Shown: positions 1-5,962, numbered from the stretch's first letter. The stretch: 12,256 nt of DNA from Spirochaetota bacterium (GCA_018817865.1 JAHITG010000468.1:1-12256), one strand, 5' to 3'. Notes: a model not told the origin generated them from the letters alone. Made by a program: numbers and translations.

Positions 1-794
1 AATATAGCAATATGAAAAAAGCTGAAACCTATATTGAAAGGAAACTAAAAAGCTGCGGGTATACAGTTGAGAAGCAGTATTATGAAGCGAATAAAAAGAA
101 GGTAGCTAATCTGATAGTTGAGAAAAAGGGAACTGACCTTCCCGATGAGATACTGGTCGTTGGGGCCCATTATGACACCTGTGATAATCCGGGAGCGGAT
201 GATAATGCCAGCGCTGTTGCAGGCCTTCTGGAACTGGCGAAGATGACAGCTAAAAAAAAGACCTCCCGGACAGTACGGTTTGTCGCTTTTGCCAATGAAG
301 AGCCTCCCTTTTTTGGGACCGCTCTAATGGGAAGTTATGTCTATTCCCGTTCGGTGCGGAAAAAAAACGAGAATGTTCGGGCCGCTCTTATCCTTGAAAT
401 GATCGGATATTATTCCGATGAAAAGAATTCCCAGAAATATCCTCCTCTTTTGAACCTTTTTTATCCGAACAAGGGAAATTACATCACCGTCGTCGGGGAC
501 CTGAAAAATATAAAGCTGGTGCACAGGGTCTATTCGCTATTTAAAAAGCACTGCACTTTTCCGGTTGAATCTATTGCAGGTCCCGCTTTTATCCCGGGCC
601 TTGATTTCTCCGACCACTGGTCATTCTGGAAAGTGAATTATCCTTCTGTCATGCTGACGGATACATCCTTTTACAGGAATCCTCACTACCATAAAAAGAC
701 AGACACCTATGATACTTTGAACTATGATTACCTGGCAGAAGTGGTAAAAGGGGTATTCAAGGTCAGCATGGAGATGGCAAACAAGAAAAAATGA
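1..794 (+). CDS. M28-family zinc metallopeptidase, N-terminus cut by window edge
   Basis: This is probably a di-zinc aminopeptidase-like hydrolase of MEROPS family M28. Counting from the ATG at 12 (260 residues), the expected metal ligands are visible. They are His53 in GAHYDT, Asp64 in GADDNAS (bridging), Glu96/Glu97 in FANEEPPFFG (general base and ligand), Glu129 in LEMIGYYSD, and His227 in PHYHKKTDT. Asp201 in FSDHWSFW is also family-typical. The frame stays open upstream of the ATG to base 1 and no Shine-Dalgarno precedes that ATG. The first residues (KAETYIERKLKSCGY) also match an internal part of the family, so I treat the CDS as 5'-truncated by the window. No signal peptide can be judged. 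It ends 9 nt before the convergent folA stop codon. The natural substrate is unknown; homologues act on peptides or N-terminal amino acids. The family call is firm, the specificity is not. Confidence 0.88.
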   Translation, partial: YSNMKKAETYIERKLKSCGYTVEKQYYEANKKKVANLIVEKKGTDLPDEILVVGAHYDTCDNPGADDNASAVAGLLELAKMTAKKKTSRTVRFVAFANEEPPFFGTALMGSYVYSRSVRKKNENVRAALILEMIGYYSDEKNSQKYPPLLNLFYPNKGNYITVVGDLKNIKLVHRVYSLFKKHCTFPVESIAGPAFIPGLDFSDHWSFWKVNYPSVMLTDTSFYRNPHYHKKTDTYDTLNYDYLAEVVKGVFKVSMEMANKKK

Positions 795-803
795 ACCATT
801 TCC

Positions 804-1301
804 TCAATGAATGCCTGTTTTTCTTTTATATGTTAAAAAAGAATAATCTCCAACCTGTTCATCTCTTTTATCGATCTTTTTAACAAGGTCCCATTCATTT
901 AAGTTGATCTCCGGGAAAAAAATATCCCCTTCAAAATCACTATGGATCCTTGTGAGCTCTAAAGTATCTGCAACCTTTAAACCCAGTGCATAGATACTGG
1001 CACCACCGATAATAAATACCTTCTCTTTATCATTGCAGTATTCCAGTGCTTCTTCAAAAGAATATTTTATAACAGTCCCTTCCGGATGATAATTCCTGTC
1101 AAAGGTCAGGACGATATTCTCTCTCTGCGGGAGCGGTTTGTTAGGAAGAGACTCATAAGTCCTGTCCCCCATTATTACCGCATGATGTAAAGTTAATTCT
1201 TTAAAATGGCGAAAATCCTCTTTAATATGCCATGGGATCTTCAACCCATTACCGATAACATTATTCTTTGCCACAGCCGCTATCACAATGATCTCACTCA
1301 T
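804..1301 (-). CDS. folA: Dihydrofolate reductase
   Basis: This enzyme reduces 7,8-dihydrofolate to tetrahydrofolate with NADPH in the cytoplasm, regenerating the cofactor oxidised by thymidylate synthase. At 165 residues it has the normal length of a chromosomal DHFR. Visible signatures are the N-terminal IAAVAKNNVIGNG strand and loop, PWHIKEDF with Trp24 and the substrate-binding acid Asp29, the NADPH-binding VIMGDRTYESL (residues 42-52), and IIGGASIY (97-104). The ATG at 1301 overlaps the thyA TGA as ATGA (4 nt). A GAGGTGG Shine-Dalgarno lies just upstream inside thyA, so translation is probably coupled. It shares the thyA transcript and converges on the M28 peptidase gene with only a 9-nt gap, where I see no clear terminator. 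Confidence 0.97.
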   Translation of the reverse strand: MSEIIVIAAVAKNNVIGNGLKIPWHIKEDFRHFKELTLHHAVIMGDRTYESLPNKPLPQRENIVLTFDRNYHPEGTVIKYSFEEALEYCNDKEKVFIIGGASIYALGLKVADTLELTRIHSDFEGDIFFPEINLNEWDLVKKIDKRDEQVGDYSFLTYKRKTGIH

Positions 1302-2164
1302 ACGGCCACCTCGAACGATATCTTTGGATGATGCTGATAATTATCGACTGCGGTATCTGTAAATTTCCAGTTAAAAAGGGAAGTAAAGTGTTCCGTTCGA
1401 ATAGCCGGTAACGGAAACGGGTCCCTCTGTATCTGCTCTTTTAATCCGTCAATATGATTTTGGTAAATATGTGTATCCGCAAGAAATCCGACGAGCCGGC
1501 CTTCCTCATATCCGGTCTCCTTTGCAATGAGATGGAGCAGTAATGCATAACCGGCAATATTAAAAGGGAGCCCTAAAGCCACATCAACCGACCGCTGATT
1601 CCATAAAAGGTTCAGTTTTTTGCCGATGATGGTCACCTGAAATGAATAATGACAGGGGGGTAAAGCCATCTTTTTAAGATCGACCGGATTCCAGGCAGTA
1701 ACGATCAGGCGTCTGTCATAAGGGTCCTTCTTTATCTTATCGATCATATTCTTCAGCTGGTCTATTCCTTCACCTTCAGGTTCATTATCAAAGGAAAGAT
1801 ACTGTGACCCGAAATTCCGCCACTGCCAGCCGTATATGGGGCCCAGGTCTCTTTCCTCTATCATCTTTTTTTTGGTGCCCTCATCATGGCCGTAAGGTAC
1901 CTTATCAGGACTGCACCATTCATCCCATATATGGTTTTCATTTTTTTTCAACCATTCCTTATCCGTTATTCCCTTAATAAAGAATTCCAGTTCTGAGGCT
2001 ACCAGGCGCAGAGGAACACTCTTGGTGGTCAATAAAGGAAAACCATCCTTCATATCATGTTCAAATATCACTCCGGGAACAGCGATGGTATTGACACCGG
2101 TCCTGTTCTCTTTTTCAGCACCATCGCTAAAAATCTTTTTAACAAGATCAATATATGCTTTCAT
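1298..2164 (-). CDS. thyA: Thymidylate synthase (ThyA type)
   Basis: This enzyme converts dUMP and methylenetetrahydrofolate to dTMP and dihydrofolate. From the ATG at 2164 it has 288 residues, somewhat longer than the 264-residue E. coli enzyme because of an extra segment before YGWQWRNFG. Catalytic Cys171 lies in PPCHYSFQ. Phosphate-binding arginines sit in NRTG and in DRRLIVTAWNP, the conserved Asn in LPFNIAGYA, and the dUMP-binding His/Tyr in DTHIYQNH. The C-terminus FEVAV resembles the mobile C-terminal segment of the family. A longer reading would begin at a TTG one codon upstream (2167). GGAGAG (2172-2177) lies 7 nt from the ATG but only 4 nt from the TTG, so I chose the ATG. It is the first gene of the thyA-folA operon, with a promoter at 2217-2245. 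The flavin-dependent ThyX route is therefore not needed here. Confidence 0.98.
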   Translation of the reverse strand: MKAYIDLVKKIFSDGAEKENRTGVNTIAVPGVIFEHDMKDGFPLLTTKSVPLRLVASELEFFIKGITDKEWLKKNENHIWDEWCSPDKVPYGHDEGTKKKMIEERDLGPIYGWQWRNFGSQYLSFDNEPEGEGIDQLKNMIDKIKKDPYDRRLIVTAWNPVDLKKMALPPCHYSFQVTIIGKKLNLLWNQRSVDVALGLPFNIAGYALLLHLIAKETGYEEGRLVGFLADTHIYQNHIDGLKEQIQRDPFPLPAIRTEHFTSLFNWKFTDTAVDNYQHHPKISFEVAV

Positions 2165-2216
2165 CAATTATCTCTCCAAAACAGCAAGGATGGCTCCTTT
2201 ATAAGGATCGATCTGT

Positions 2217-2245
2217 AATATACTTATGACAAAGTGCTATTTCAA
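2217..2245 (-). promoter_or_regulatory. Sigma70-like promoter of thyA-folA
   Basis: On the minus strand TTGAAA (2240-2245) and TATATT (2217-2222) are separated by exactly 17 nt; each hexamer matches consensus at 5 of 6 bases. Transcription would start near 2210, giving a leader of about 45 nt before the thyA ATG. The lipoprotein terminator lies just upstream, so thyA needs its own promoter here. Confidence 0.6.
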
Positions 2246-2290
2246 CTTTTATTATACTTTTCAAATATTATTACATTTTTCAAGTATTAT

Positions 2291-2329
2291 AATAAAAAAA
2301 CCCCGTGTAACATCTTGTATCACACGGGG
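2291..2329 (-). terminator. Intrinsic terminator of the lipoprotein gene
   Basis: CCCCGTGT (2301-2308) and ACACGGGG (2322-2329) form an 8-bp GC-rich stem with a 13-nt loop. Read on the minus strand it is followed by TTTTTTTATT (2291-2300). It begins 29 nt after the stop codon of the gene ending at 2359. On the plus strand the trailing sequence is AT-rich without a T run, so it acts mainly on the minus strand. Confidence 0.85.
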
Positions 2330-2358
2330 TTATATAATATAAAAATAATTCTCTTATT

Positions 2359-2808
2359 TTATATCTTTTTGAAGGTCATCCCCGGTTTGTCGTCCTTTCC
2401 TTCTTCGGTTAATTTAATATGAGTAGCGTCAATAATAGTAATGACGGATTTACTTCCCTTGTTCTTTCCGCTGACATTTTCAACGGTTACAGAATCTGAT
2501 GTTTCAGCTGTGACTTTATATTTGGAAACTTCTTTCTTATTCTGACCCATAAAATCCAGCTCAACCGTGATCGTATCTGCAGCTATATCCAGCTTCATAT
2601 TACCGATCATCTCCATGAACATCTTAGCCATACCACCCATGGGATTCTTCTCCATCTCTTTGTACTCTTCACTGTTCTTGAATAATTCAATATCACCCTG
2701 CCATTTGCCAAGGATCTTTTTTGAAGGAGAACCGCCACCGCAAGCCATTAAACCGGCTGAGAACAGGACCAGAACAGCCCAGATAAATAATTTTCTTTTT
2801 AATAACAT
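2359..2808 (-). CDS. Small lipoprotein, unknown function (lipocalin-like pattern)
   Basis: This is a 149-residue protein with a basic N-terminus, a hydrophobic stretch (residues 7-20) and a lipobox LMAC with Cys23 as the lipidation site, followed by a Gly-rich linker (CGGGS). It is therefore expected to be an N-acylated, membrane-anchored protein facing outward. The mature part starts with ILGKWQGDIELF and continues in short beta-prone strands (DTITVELDF, VSKYKVTAE, SVTVENV, SVITIID, HIKLTEEG). This resembles the pattern of small lipocalin-like lipoproteins, but I cannot assign a family. A Met-rich stretch (residues 57-71, six Met) is unusual. The start is fixed by AAGGAGGT 6-7 nt before the ATG at 2808. 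The gene is monocistronic, with a terminator at 2291-2329, and is divergent from the small membrane protein gene at 2988. Confidence 0.85.
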   Translation of the reverse strand: MLLKRKLFIWAVLVLFSAGLMACGGGSPSKKILGKWQGDIELFKNSEEYKEMEKNPMGGMAKMFMEMIGNMKLDIAADTITVELDFMGQNKKEVSKYKVTAETSDSVTVENVSGKNKGSKSVITIIDATHIKLTEEGKDDKPGMTFKKI

Positions 2809-2845
2809 TATTGTACCTCCTTAGATTTTTATTACTTTATGCATT

Positions 2846-2893
2846 GGTTAATACATAACCTAAAAAAATTATTATATTAAAATGCTTTGTCAA
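2846..2893 (-). promoter_or_regulatory. Possible lipoprotein promoter with small palindrome
   Basis: On the minus strand a perfect TTGACA occurs at 2888-2893. No -10 element fits well: TATAAT at 2871-2876 is only 11 nt away, and TAATTT at 2866-2871 has 16-nt spacing but is a poor match. Downstream, GGTTA-N5-TAACC (2846-2860) is a perfect short inverted repeat near the expected start site and could be an operator. This is tentative in such AT-rich sequence. Confidence 0.3.
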
Positions 2894-2987
2894 GCAATAT
2901 AGATCATATAATTTTAAAAAACTGTAGAAAAAATAATTTAATAAAATATATTTGAATACATTATTAAAAAACTCAAAGGAGGTCATT

Positions 2988-3152
2988 ATGAAACTCTGCT
3001 GGTGTAGAATCATTCTTTCTGCAGGAGTTATTCTTTTTGCATGGGCACGTGTTTCCTGGGGTAATATTGCATTAACCGTTATCGGTGCATTGCTCTTGAT
3101 CCTCTCTATAAGCGGCAAATGCTGCTGTGACTCAAAAAAAGGAAAAAAATAG
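2988..3152 (+). CDS. 54-residue membrane protein with Cys clusters at both ends
   Basis: I do not recognise a characterised family. The protein has two hydrophobic segments (about residues 8-22 and 27-44) joined by a short RVSWGN turn, so a helical hairpin in the membrane is likely. It begins MKLCWC and ends with GKCCCDSKKGKK, placing two and three cysteines near the two ends. In a two-helix hairpin both ends face the same side of the membrane, probably the cytoplasm given the Lys-rich tail. The frame is open back to an ATG at 2952, but AAAGGAGGT (2975-2983) lies 4 nt before the ATG at 2988 and fixes that start. It is divergent from the lipoprotein gene and is followed 80 nt later by the chemoreceptor-like gene. 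A role for the cysteines in metal or redox chemistry is only a possibility. Confidence 0.75.
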   Translation: MKLCWCRIILSAGVILFAWARVSWGNIALTVIGALLLILSISGKCCCDSKKGKK

Positions 3153-3232
3153 TTTTACCATTTATTTTTACTGCATTAATAACATAGGTAGTAATTATTT
3201 TTTATTTAAAATGCTCTGGTAAGGAGACTCAT

Positions 3233-4330
3233 ATGATCATAGAAATTCTATTGCTTGGCGGTATCGTTGGTTTTGGAGCTTTGCTGGTCTATTTATTTTT
3301 AAATAAACTATATAAAAAAAATCTGACAACGCGGTTATGGATCAGGCTGATCCCCGGGATCTGGGCCCTCTGTCTAACATTATATATAATAGGCAAAGTC
3401 TCTATATATAATATAACTGCATTAATGATCGCATTCCCGGTCGGTGTCTCTTGTATGCTTTTTAACTTTATTTATGTAACCTCAAACATTATCAAACCGA
3501 TGAACAATATAATAAACAGTCTGAAAAATGCCTCTGAAAATGTCGCTTCCACATCCGGCCACCTCTCATCTACCAGCCATTCCCTGGCAGAGGGTTCTTC
3601 CCAGCAGGCTGCATCAATACGGGAGACATCCGCCTCCCTGGAAGAGATCTCGGCCATGACCCAAAAAAACTCCGATAACACTGCAGAAGCAAATAACTAC
3701 ATGAATAAGACGAATGAAGTGATCGACCAGGCCCATAATTTTATGAATGATCTGATCGCATCCATGCAGGAGATATCCAAGGCAAGTGAAGAGGCATCAA
3801 AGGTGATCCGTTCCATCAATGATATCTCCTTTCAGACCAACCTCCTGGCGCTGAATGCCGCGGTCGAGGCGGCCCGGGCCGGTGAAGCAGGAGCCGGGTT
3901 CGCTGTTGTGGCAGAAGAGGTACGGAACCTGGCCATGAAAGCGGCAACCGCCGCTAAAAACACATCCGGAATGATCGAAAATATCATGAATAAGCTTATC
4001 GATAGTTTCAGCCTGGTAAACCAGACCAATGGTACCTTTAAAGATGTGATCGATAATTCGCAGAATGTGAGTGCCCTGATCAGCGAGATCACCATTGCTT
4101 CTAAACAGCAGACTCAAGGCCTCTTACAGATCAACAATGCTATCAGCCAGATGGACAATGTTATCCAGGCTTTCGCCAGTAATGCTGAGGAATCATCAGC
4201 CGCTTCAGAAGAACTGAATGTTCAGGTTAAAGAAATGAATGATGGTATAAATACATTAACCGCATCACTTGGTGAAGCTAAAACCGATAAAATGCTCACG
4301 GCAAAACCGGAACGCAGATTACTGAAATAA
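3233..4330 (+). CDS. Membrane-anchored methyl-accepting chemotaxis protein without sensor domain
   Basis: This is a 365-residue transducer. The N-terminus holds three hydrophobic segments (about residues 3-24, 37-54 and 60-83) with loops too short for a periplasmic ligand-binding domain, and I see no clear HAMP domain. From about residue 90 the rest is a long Ser/Ala/Glu-rich coiled coil. It carries the hallmark MCP hairpin tip at 199-233, including [20 protein letters not shown] and [13 protein letters not shown], the region that binds CheA and CheW. Candidate methylation sites are the Glu pairs in SLEEIS (135-140) and [11 protein letters not shown] (318-327). No C-terminal CheR-tethering pentapeptide is present. 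TAAGGAG lies just before the ATG at 3233. No che genes are in the window. It may sense a membrane or cytoplasmic cue through its TM bundle, or work in a mixed receptor array; both are inferences. Confidence 0.93.
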   Translation: MIIEILLLGGIVGFGALLVYLFLNKLYKKNLTTRLWIRLIPGIWALCLTLYIIGKVSIYNITALMIAFPVGVSCMLFNFIYVTSNIIKPMNNIINSLKNASENVASTSGHLSSTSHSLAEGSSQQAASIRETSASLEEISAMTQKNSDNTAEANNYMNKTNEVIDQAHNFMNDLIASMQEISKASEEASKVIRSINDISFQTNLLALNAAVEAARAGEAGAGFAVVAEEVRNLAMKAATAAKNTSGMIENIMNKLIDSFSLVNQTNGTFKDVIDNSQNVSALISEITIASKQQTQGLLQINNAISQMDNVIQAFASNAEESSAASEELNVQVKEMNDGINTLTASLGEAKTDKMLTAKPERRLLK

Positions 4331-4484
4331 AATAAGTAGTTCTATATTCCTTCAGATCATTGATCAGAAAACTTAATCAGTGTAAAAGAAGTAAAATATT
4401 TTTATGAAGATTATTTTAATGGGAATGAAATTTATGAAGATAGAAAATGAATTAACTATAATATACAATTTACATATAAAATGG

Positions 4485-4640
4485 TAAGGGGTCACTGACC
4501 GGGGTTAAATAATAAGGTTTTACAGGGGTAGTCGCAAGCTTTAGCTTGCGTAATTCTTTGTTTATAAACTAATTATAAGAACGCAGGCTGAAGCCTGCGA
4601 CTACCTAATTTAATTATACCATCCCGTCAGTGACGCATTA
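4485..4640. repeat. Nested inverted-repeat element, REP/MITE-like
   Basis: Two outer arms share GTCACTGAC (4491-4499) and its complement GTCAGTGAC (4626-4634), with partial matching on both sides. Inside are two inverted copies of a REP-like unit. The left copy, GTAGT (4528-4532), is followed by hairpin CGCAAGCT-TT-AGCTTGCG (4533-4550). The right copy is hairpin CGCAGGCT-GA-AGCCTGCG (4582-4599) followed by ACTAC (4600-4604). Each inner hairpin is a perfect 8-bp stem, and about 31 nt of AT-rich sequence separates them. The compensated difference between the two copies (A/T pair versus G/C pair at the same stem position) suggests the hairpins are maintained. GTAGTCGC-headed palindromes resemble the REP sequences mobilised by IS200-like Y1 (RAYT) transposases. 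None is encoded here, so it would be non-autonomous. Confidence 0.75.
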
Positions 4641-4660
4641 CATAAAATGTCAAAAAAAAG

Positions 4661-4690
4661 TTGACAAATAATTTTTATGAGGTACATTAT
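4661..4690 (+). promoter_or_regulatory. Promoter of the arsR-type operon
   Basis: A perfect -35 TTGACA (4661-4666) is followed by TACATT (4683-4688, 16-nt spacing) or CATTAT (4685-4690, 18-nt spacing) as the -10. Transcription would start near 4695-4697, inside the left arm of the palindrome that follows directly. A repressor bound there would block initiation. Confidence 0.6.
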
Positions 4691-4734
4691 CCTCTTATGA
4701 GTATATAACCATATAGTTATATACTCATAAGAGG
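4691..4734. promoter_or_regulatory. 44-bp perfect palindrome, probable ArsR autoregulatory operator
   Basis: The left arm CCTCTTATGAGTATATAAC (4691-4709) and right arm GTTATATACTCATAAGAGG (4716-4734) match perfectly over 19 bp around the 6-nt centre CATATA. The core ATAAC-CATATA-GTTAT resembles the AT-rich imperfect dyads bound by ArsR/SmtB winged-helix dimers. It lies between the -10 and the start codon of an ArsR-family gene. The right arm also contains the AAGAGG ribosome binding site (4729-4734), 7 nt before the ATG at 4742. The same sequence could therefore form an RNA hairpin in transcripts that begin upstream. Confidence 0.8.
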
Positions 4735-4741
4735 ATAAAGA

Positions 4742-5098
4742 ATGAAACTTTTAAAAGCACAGCAGATACTAAAAACATTCGCAGACAAAACCCGTTTACG
4801 GATCGTTAACCTTTTAAACCAGGAGGACCTGGCAGTGAATGAGATCTGCGGGGTTCTTGAACAGACACAGCCTAATATCTCCAAACACCTGCTTCGTCTT
4901 CGTCTGACCGGCATTGTACGTGATAAACGCATAGGGCCGAATTCATCATATTATCTCGTTAAACCGGAAGGCAAAGCATATAAAGAATTACTGCATGCCG
5001 TTGTTTACGGGCTGGAGGATGTTGAAACCTTTAAAAATGACCTGGAAAGGTTAAAAAATATAAGAAAAATAAACCAAAAAGGAGGTGAAAACAAATGA
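4742..5098 (+). CDS. ArsR/SmtB-family winged-helix transcriptional repressor
   Basis: This is a 118-residue DNA-binding protein of the ArsR family. The typical opening AQQILKTFADKTRLRIVNLL (residues 6-25) is followed by the helix-turn-helix VNEICGVLEQTQPNISKHL (32-50, recognition helix about 42-55) and a beta-wing around VRDKRIGPNSSYYLVKP (59-75). A C-terminal helix (about 78-108) would serve dimerisation. The classic alpha3 CVC metal site is not present. Cys36 is the only cysteine and stands at the second-Cys position, so arsenite-type three-cysteine sensing in that helix is unlikely and the signal is unknown. The palindrome at 4691-4734 suggests it represses itself and the genes behind it. 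Its ATGA overlap with the next gene, whose AAAGGAGGTG lies inside the arsR end, argues for one coupled transcript. No arsenic, zinc or copper efflux gene follows. Confidence 0.93.
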   Translation: MKLLKAQQILKTFADKTRLRIVNLLNQEDLAVNEICGVLEQTQPNISKHLLRLRLTGIVRDKRIGPNSSYYLVKPEGKAYKELLHAVVYGLEDVETFKNDLERLKNIRKINQKGGENK

Positions 5099-5472
5099 AA
5101 AAAATCTTAATTTTAATGTCATTACTGATCATCTTTATTATGAGTACCGTCATTATTGCACAGGAAGAAGAGGATACCAGTTATACTTCCGGCACCGTAG
5201 TCAAGATAACCGGCAGTCAGATCACAATAAGCGAGCTCAATGACAATGATGAAAAAGTAAATGTCGTGTATCAGACAGACAAAACAACCAAATTTGTCAA
5301 TGTCAATTCCCTGAAAGAAGTTCCTGTTGGGAAAGAAGTGGAGATCGAATATGTCGAAGTGAAGAATAAGAAAACAGCTAAAACCATCACATTAGTACAG
5401 GAAGAATCTGATGACGATTCTGGCAGTGACGATCAGGGCTCTGATGACAGTGAGGGTGATGACAGCTACTAA
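5095..5472 (+). CDS. Exported small protein with acidic Ser/Asp tail, unknown function
   Basis: This is a 125-residue protein. A signal peptide (residues 1-22) with a long hydrophobic core would be cleaved after IIA22 before QEEE, or might remain as an anchor. The mature core (about 29-101) is rich in predicted beta strands: SGTVVKITGSQITIS, KVNVVYQTDKTTKFVNV, KEVEIEYVEV, KTAKTITLV. The phrase VPVGKEVEIEYVEV is typical of small beta-barrel domains that recur in exported proteins. I cannot assign a named family. The tail from 102 to 125 is almost wholly Asp, Glu, Ser and Gly, a low-complexity acidic segment that could bind cations or basic partners. The start codon overlaps the ArsR stop by 4 nt and AAAGGAGGTG (5080s) precedes it. 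It is probably under ArsR control and is followed 71 nt later by a strongly basic exported protein. Confidence 0.82.
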   Translation: MKKILILMSLLIIFIMSTVIIAQEEEDTSYTSGTVVKITGSQITISELNDNDEKVNVVYQTDKTTKFVNVNSLKEVPVGKEVEIEYVEVKNKKTAKTITLVQEESDDDSGSDDQGSDDSEGDDSY

Positions 5473-5477
5473 AAAAA

Positions 5478-5525
5478 TTATTCTTAAACAGAATAAATTT
5501 ATAGACATAGTATTTAAAATGTCTA
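5478..5525 (+). other. Two small tandem hairpins between operon genes
   Basis: TTATTCT-TAAAC-AGAATAA (5478-5496) and TAGACAT-N10-ATGTCTA (5502-5525) each give a perfect 7-bp stem in the 71-nt gap before the Lys/Glu-rich gene. They are AT-rich and lack a T run, so they are more likely mRNA processing or stability elements than a terminator. Chance occurrence in AT-rich sequence is possible. Confidence 0.35.
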
Positions 5526-5543
5526 AATTAAAAGGAGAAAATA

Positions 5544-5909
5544 ATGAAACGTTTATTTATTACTTTAATTACTTTATTGTGTCTTATCTCTTTTTCATCT
5601 TTTGACGTGAAGGCAAAAGAAGATATGGGTAAGAAAAAAGGCGAGATCAAAAAATCTGACAAAGCAGAAAAAGAGGTAAAAAAAGAAGTTAAAAAAGAGG
5701 CTAAAAAAGAAGCCAAGAAAAAGATCAAAAAAGAGCTGAAAGAGAAGAAAGAAGTAAAAAAAGAAGAGAAGAAAGAAGTAAAAAAAGAAGAAAAGAAAGA
5801 AGTAAAAAAAGAAGAAAAGAAAGAAAAAAAAGAAAAAAAAGAGAAGAAAGTTAAAAAAATGAAAAAGATCAAAGATGTAAAACCGGCCGAAGAAACAGAA
5901 GAAAAATAG
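5544..5909 (+). CDS. Exported Lys/Glu-rich low-complexity protein
   Basis: This is a 121-residue protein with a clear signal peptide: MKRLF, a hydrophobic core to about residue 20, and likely cleavage after VKA24. From about residue 29 to 110 the mature chain is nearly only Lys and Glu with some Ala, Val and Ile. The K/E spacing (KKEVKKEEKKE and similar) fits a soluble single alpha helix stabilised by i,i+4 salt bridges. Net charge is strongly positive. Residues 70-93 are three exact EVKKEEKK repeats encoded by a 24-bp tandem repeat. The end KPAEETEEK is acidic. AAAAGGAGA about 8 nt upstream supports the ATG at 5544. Despite the low complexity the signal peptide, RBS and downstream hairpin argue that it is a real gene in the ArsR unit. 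No enzymatic function is apparent; it could be a spacer, an ion binder or a partner of the acidic protein before it. Confidence 0.75.
   Translation: MKRLFITLITLLCLISFSSFDVKAKEDMGKKKGEIKKSDKAEKEVKKEVKKEAKKEAKKKIKKELKEKKEVKKEEKKEVKKEEKKEVKKEEKKEKKEKKEKKVKKMKKIKDVKPAEETEEK
5751..5822 (+). repeat. 24-bp coding tandem repeat, three copies
   Basis: Units at 5751-5774, 5775-5798 and 5799-5822 each begin GAAGTAAAAAAAGAAGA and encode EVKKEEKK. Units 2 and 3 are identical; unit 1 differs by one base (a Glu-Lys-preserving GAG/GAA change). Such a run of purines with poly-A stretches is prone to slippage, so copy number may vary between strains. Confidence 0.85.
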
Positions 5910-5927
5910 GGCCATTTCTCTAAATAA

Positions 5928-5962
5928 AAGCCTGCAGGAAAGACCTCCTGCAGGCTTCTTCA
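5928..5962 (+). terminator. Hairpin terminator or attenuator after the ArsR operon
   Basis: AAGCCTGCAGGA (5928-5939) pairs perfectly with TCCTGCAGGCTT (5946-5957) across a 6-nt loop, 18 nt after the Lys/Glu-rich gene. The following tract, CTTCATTTTAT, is only partly T-rich, so termination may be leaky. The next gene starts 29 nt beyond the stem, leaving little room for a separate promoter. Confidence 0.7.

Larger units (their letters stand above)
4331..4741. other. 411-nt gene-free region with repeat element and ArsR promoter
   Basis: No convincing ORF lies between the MCP stop codon and the ArsR start. The first 150 nt are AT-rich, with a short direct repeat TTTATGAAGAT at 4401-4411 and 4431-4441 and no recognisable terminator. 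From about 4485 to 4640 there is a nested inverted-repeat element, followed by a promoter (4661-4690) and a long perfect palindrome (4691-4734). These are annotated separately. Confidence 0.7.

Noticed and set aside
2952..2987. Upstream ATG at 2952 as start of the small membrane protein
   Set aside because: No RBS before it, and the AAAGGAGGT at 2975-2983 lies inside that extension, directly before the ATG at 2988.
3797..4117. Minus-strand ORFs inside the chemoreceptor gene
   Set aside because: They lie entirely opposite the conserved MCP signalling hairpin and show no family motif or RBS; they are shadows.
4401..4441. Direct repeat TTTATGAAGAT as a regulatory iteron or start of a repeat array
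   Set aside because: Only two 11-nt copies 30 nt apart in AT-rich sequence; compatible with chance.
4742..5098. Classical arsenite sensor arsR of an arsenic resistance operon
   Set aside because: Only one cysteine (Cys36) is present, the CVC motif is absent and no arsB, arsC or acr3 gene follows, so I keep only the family name.
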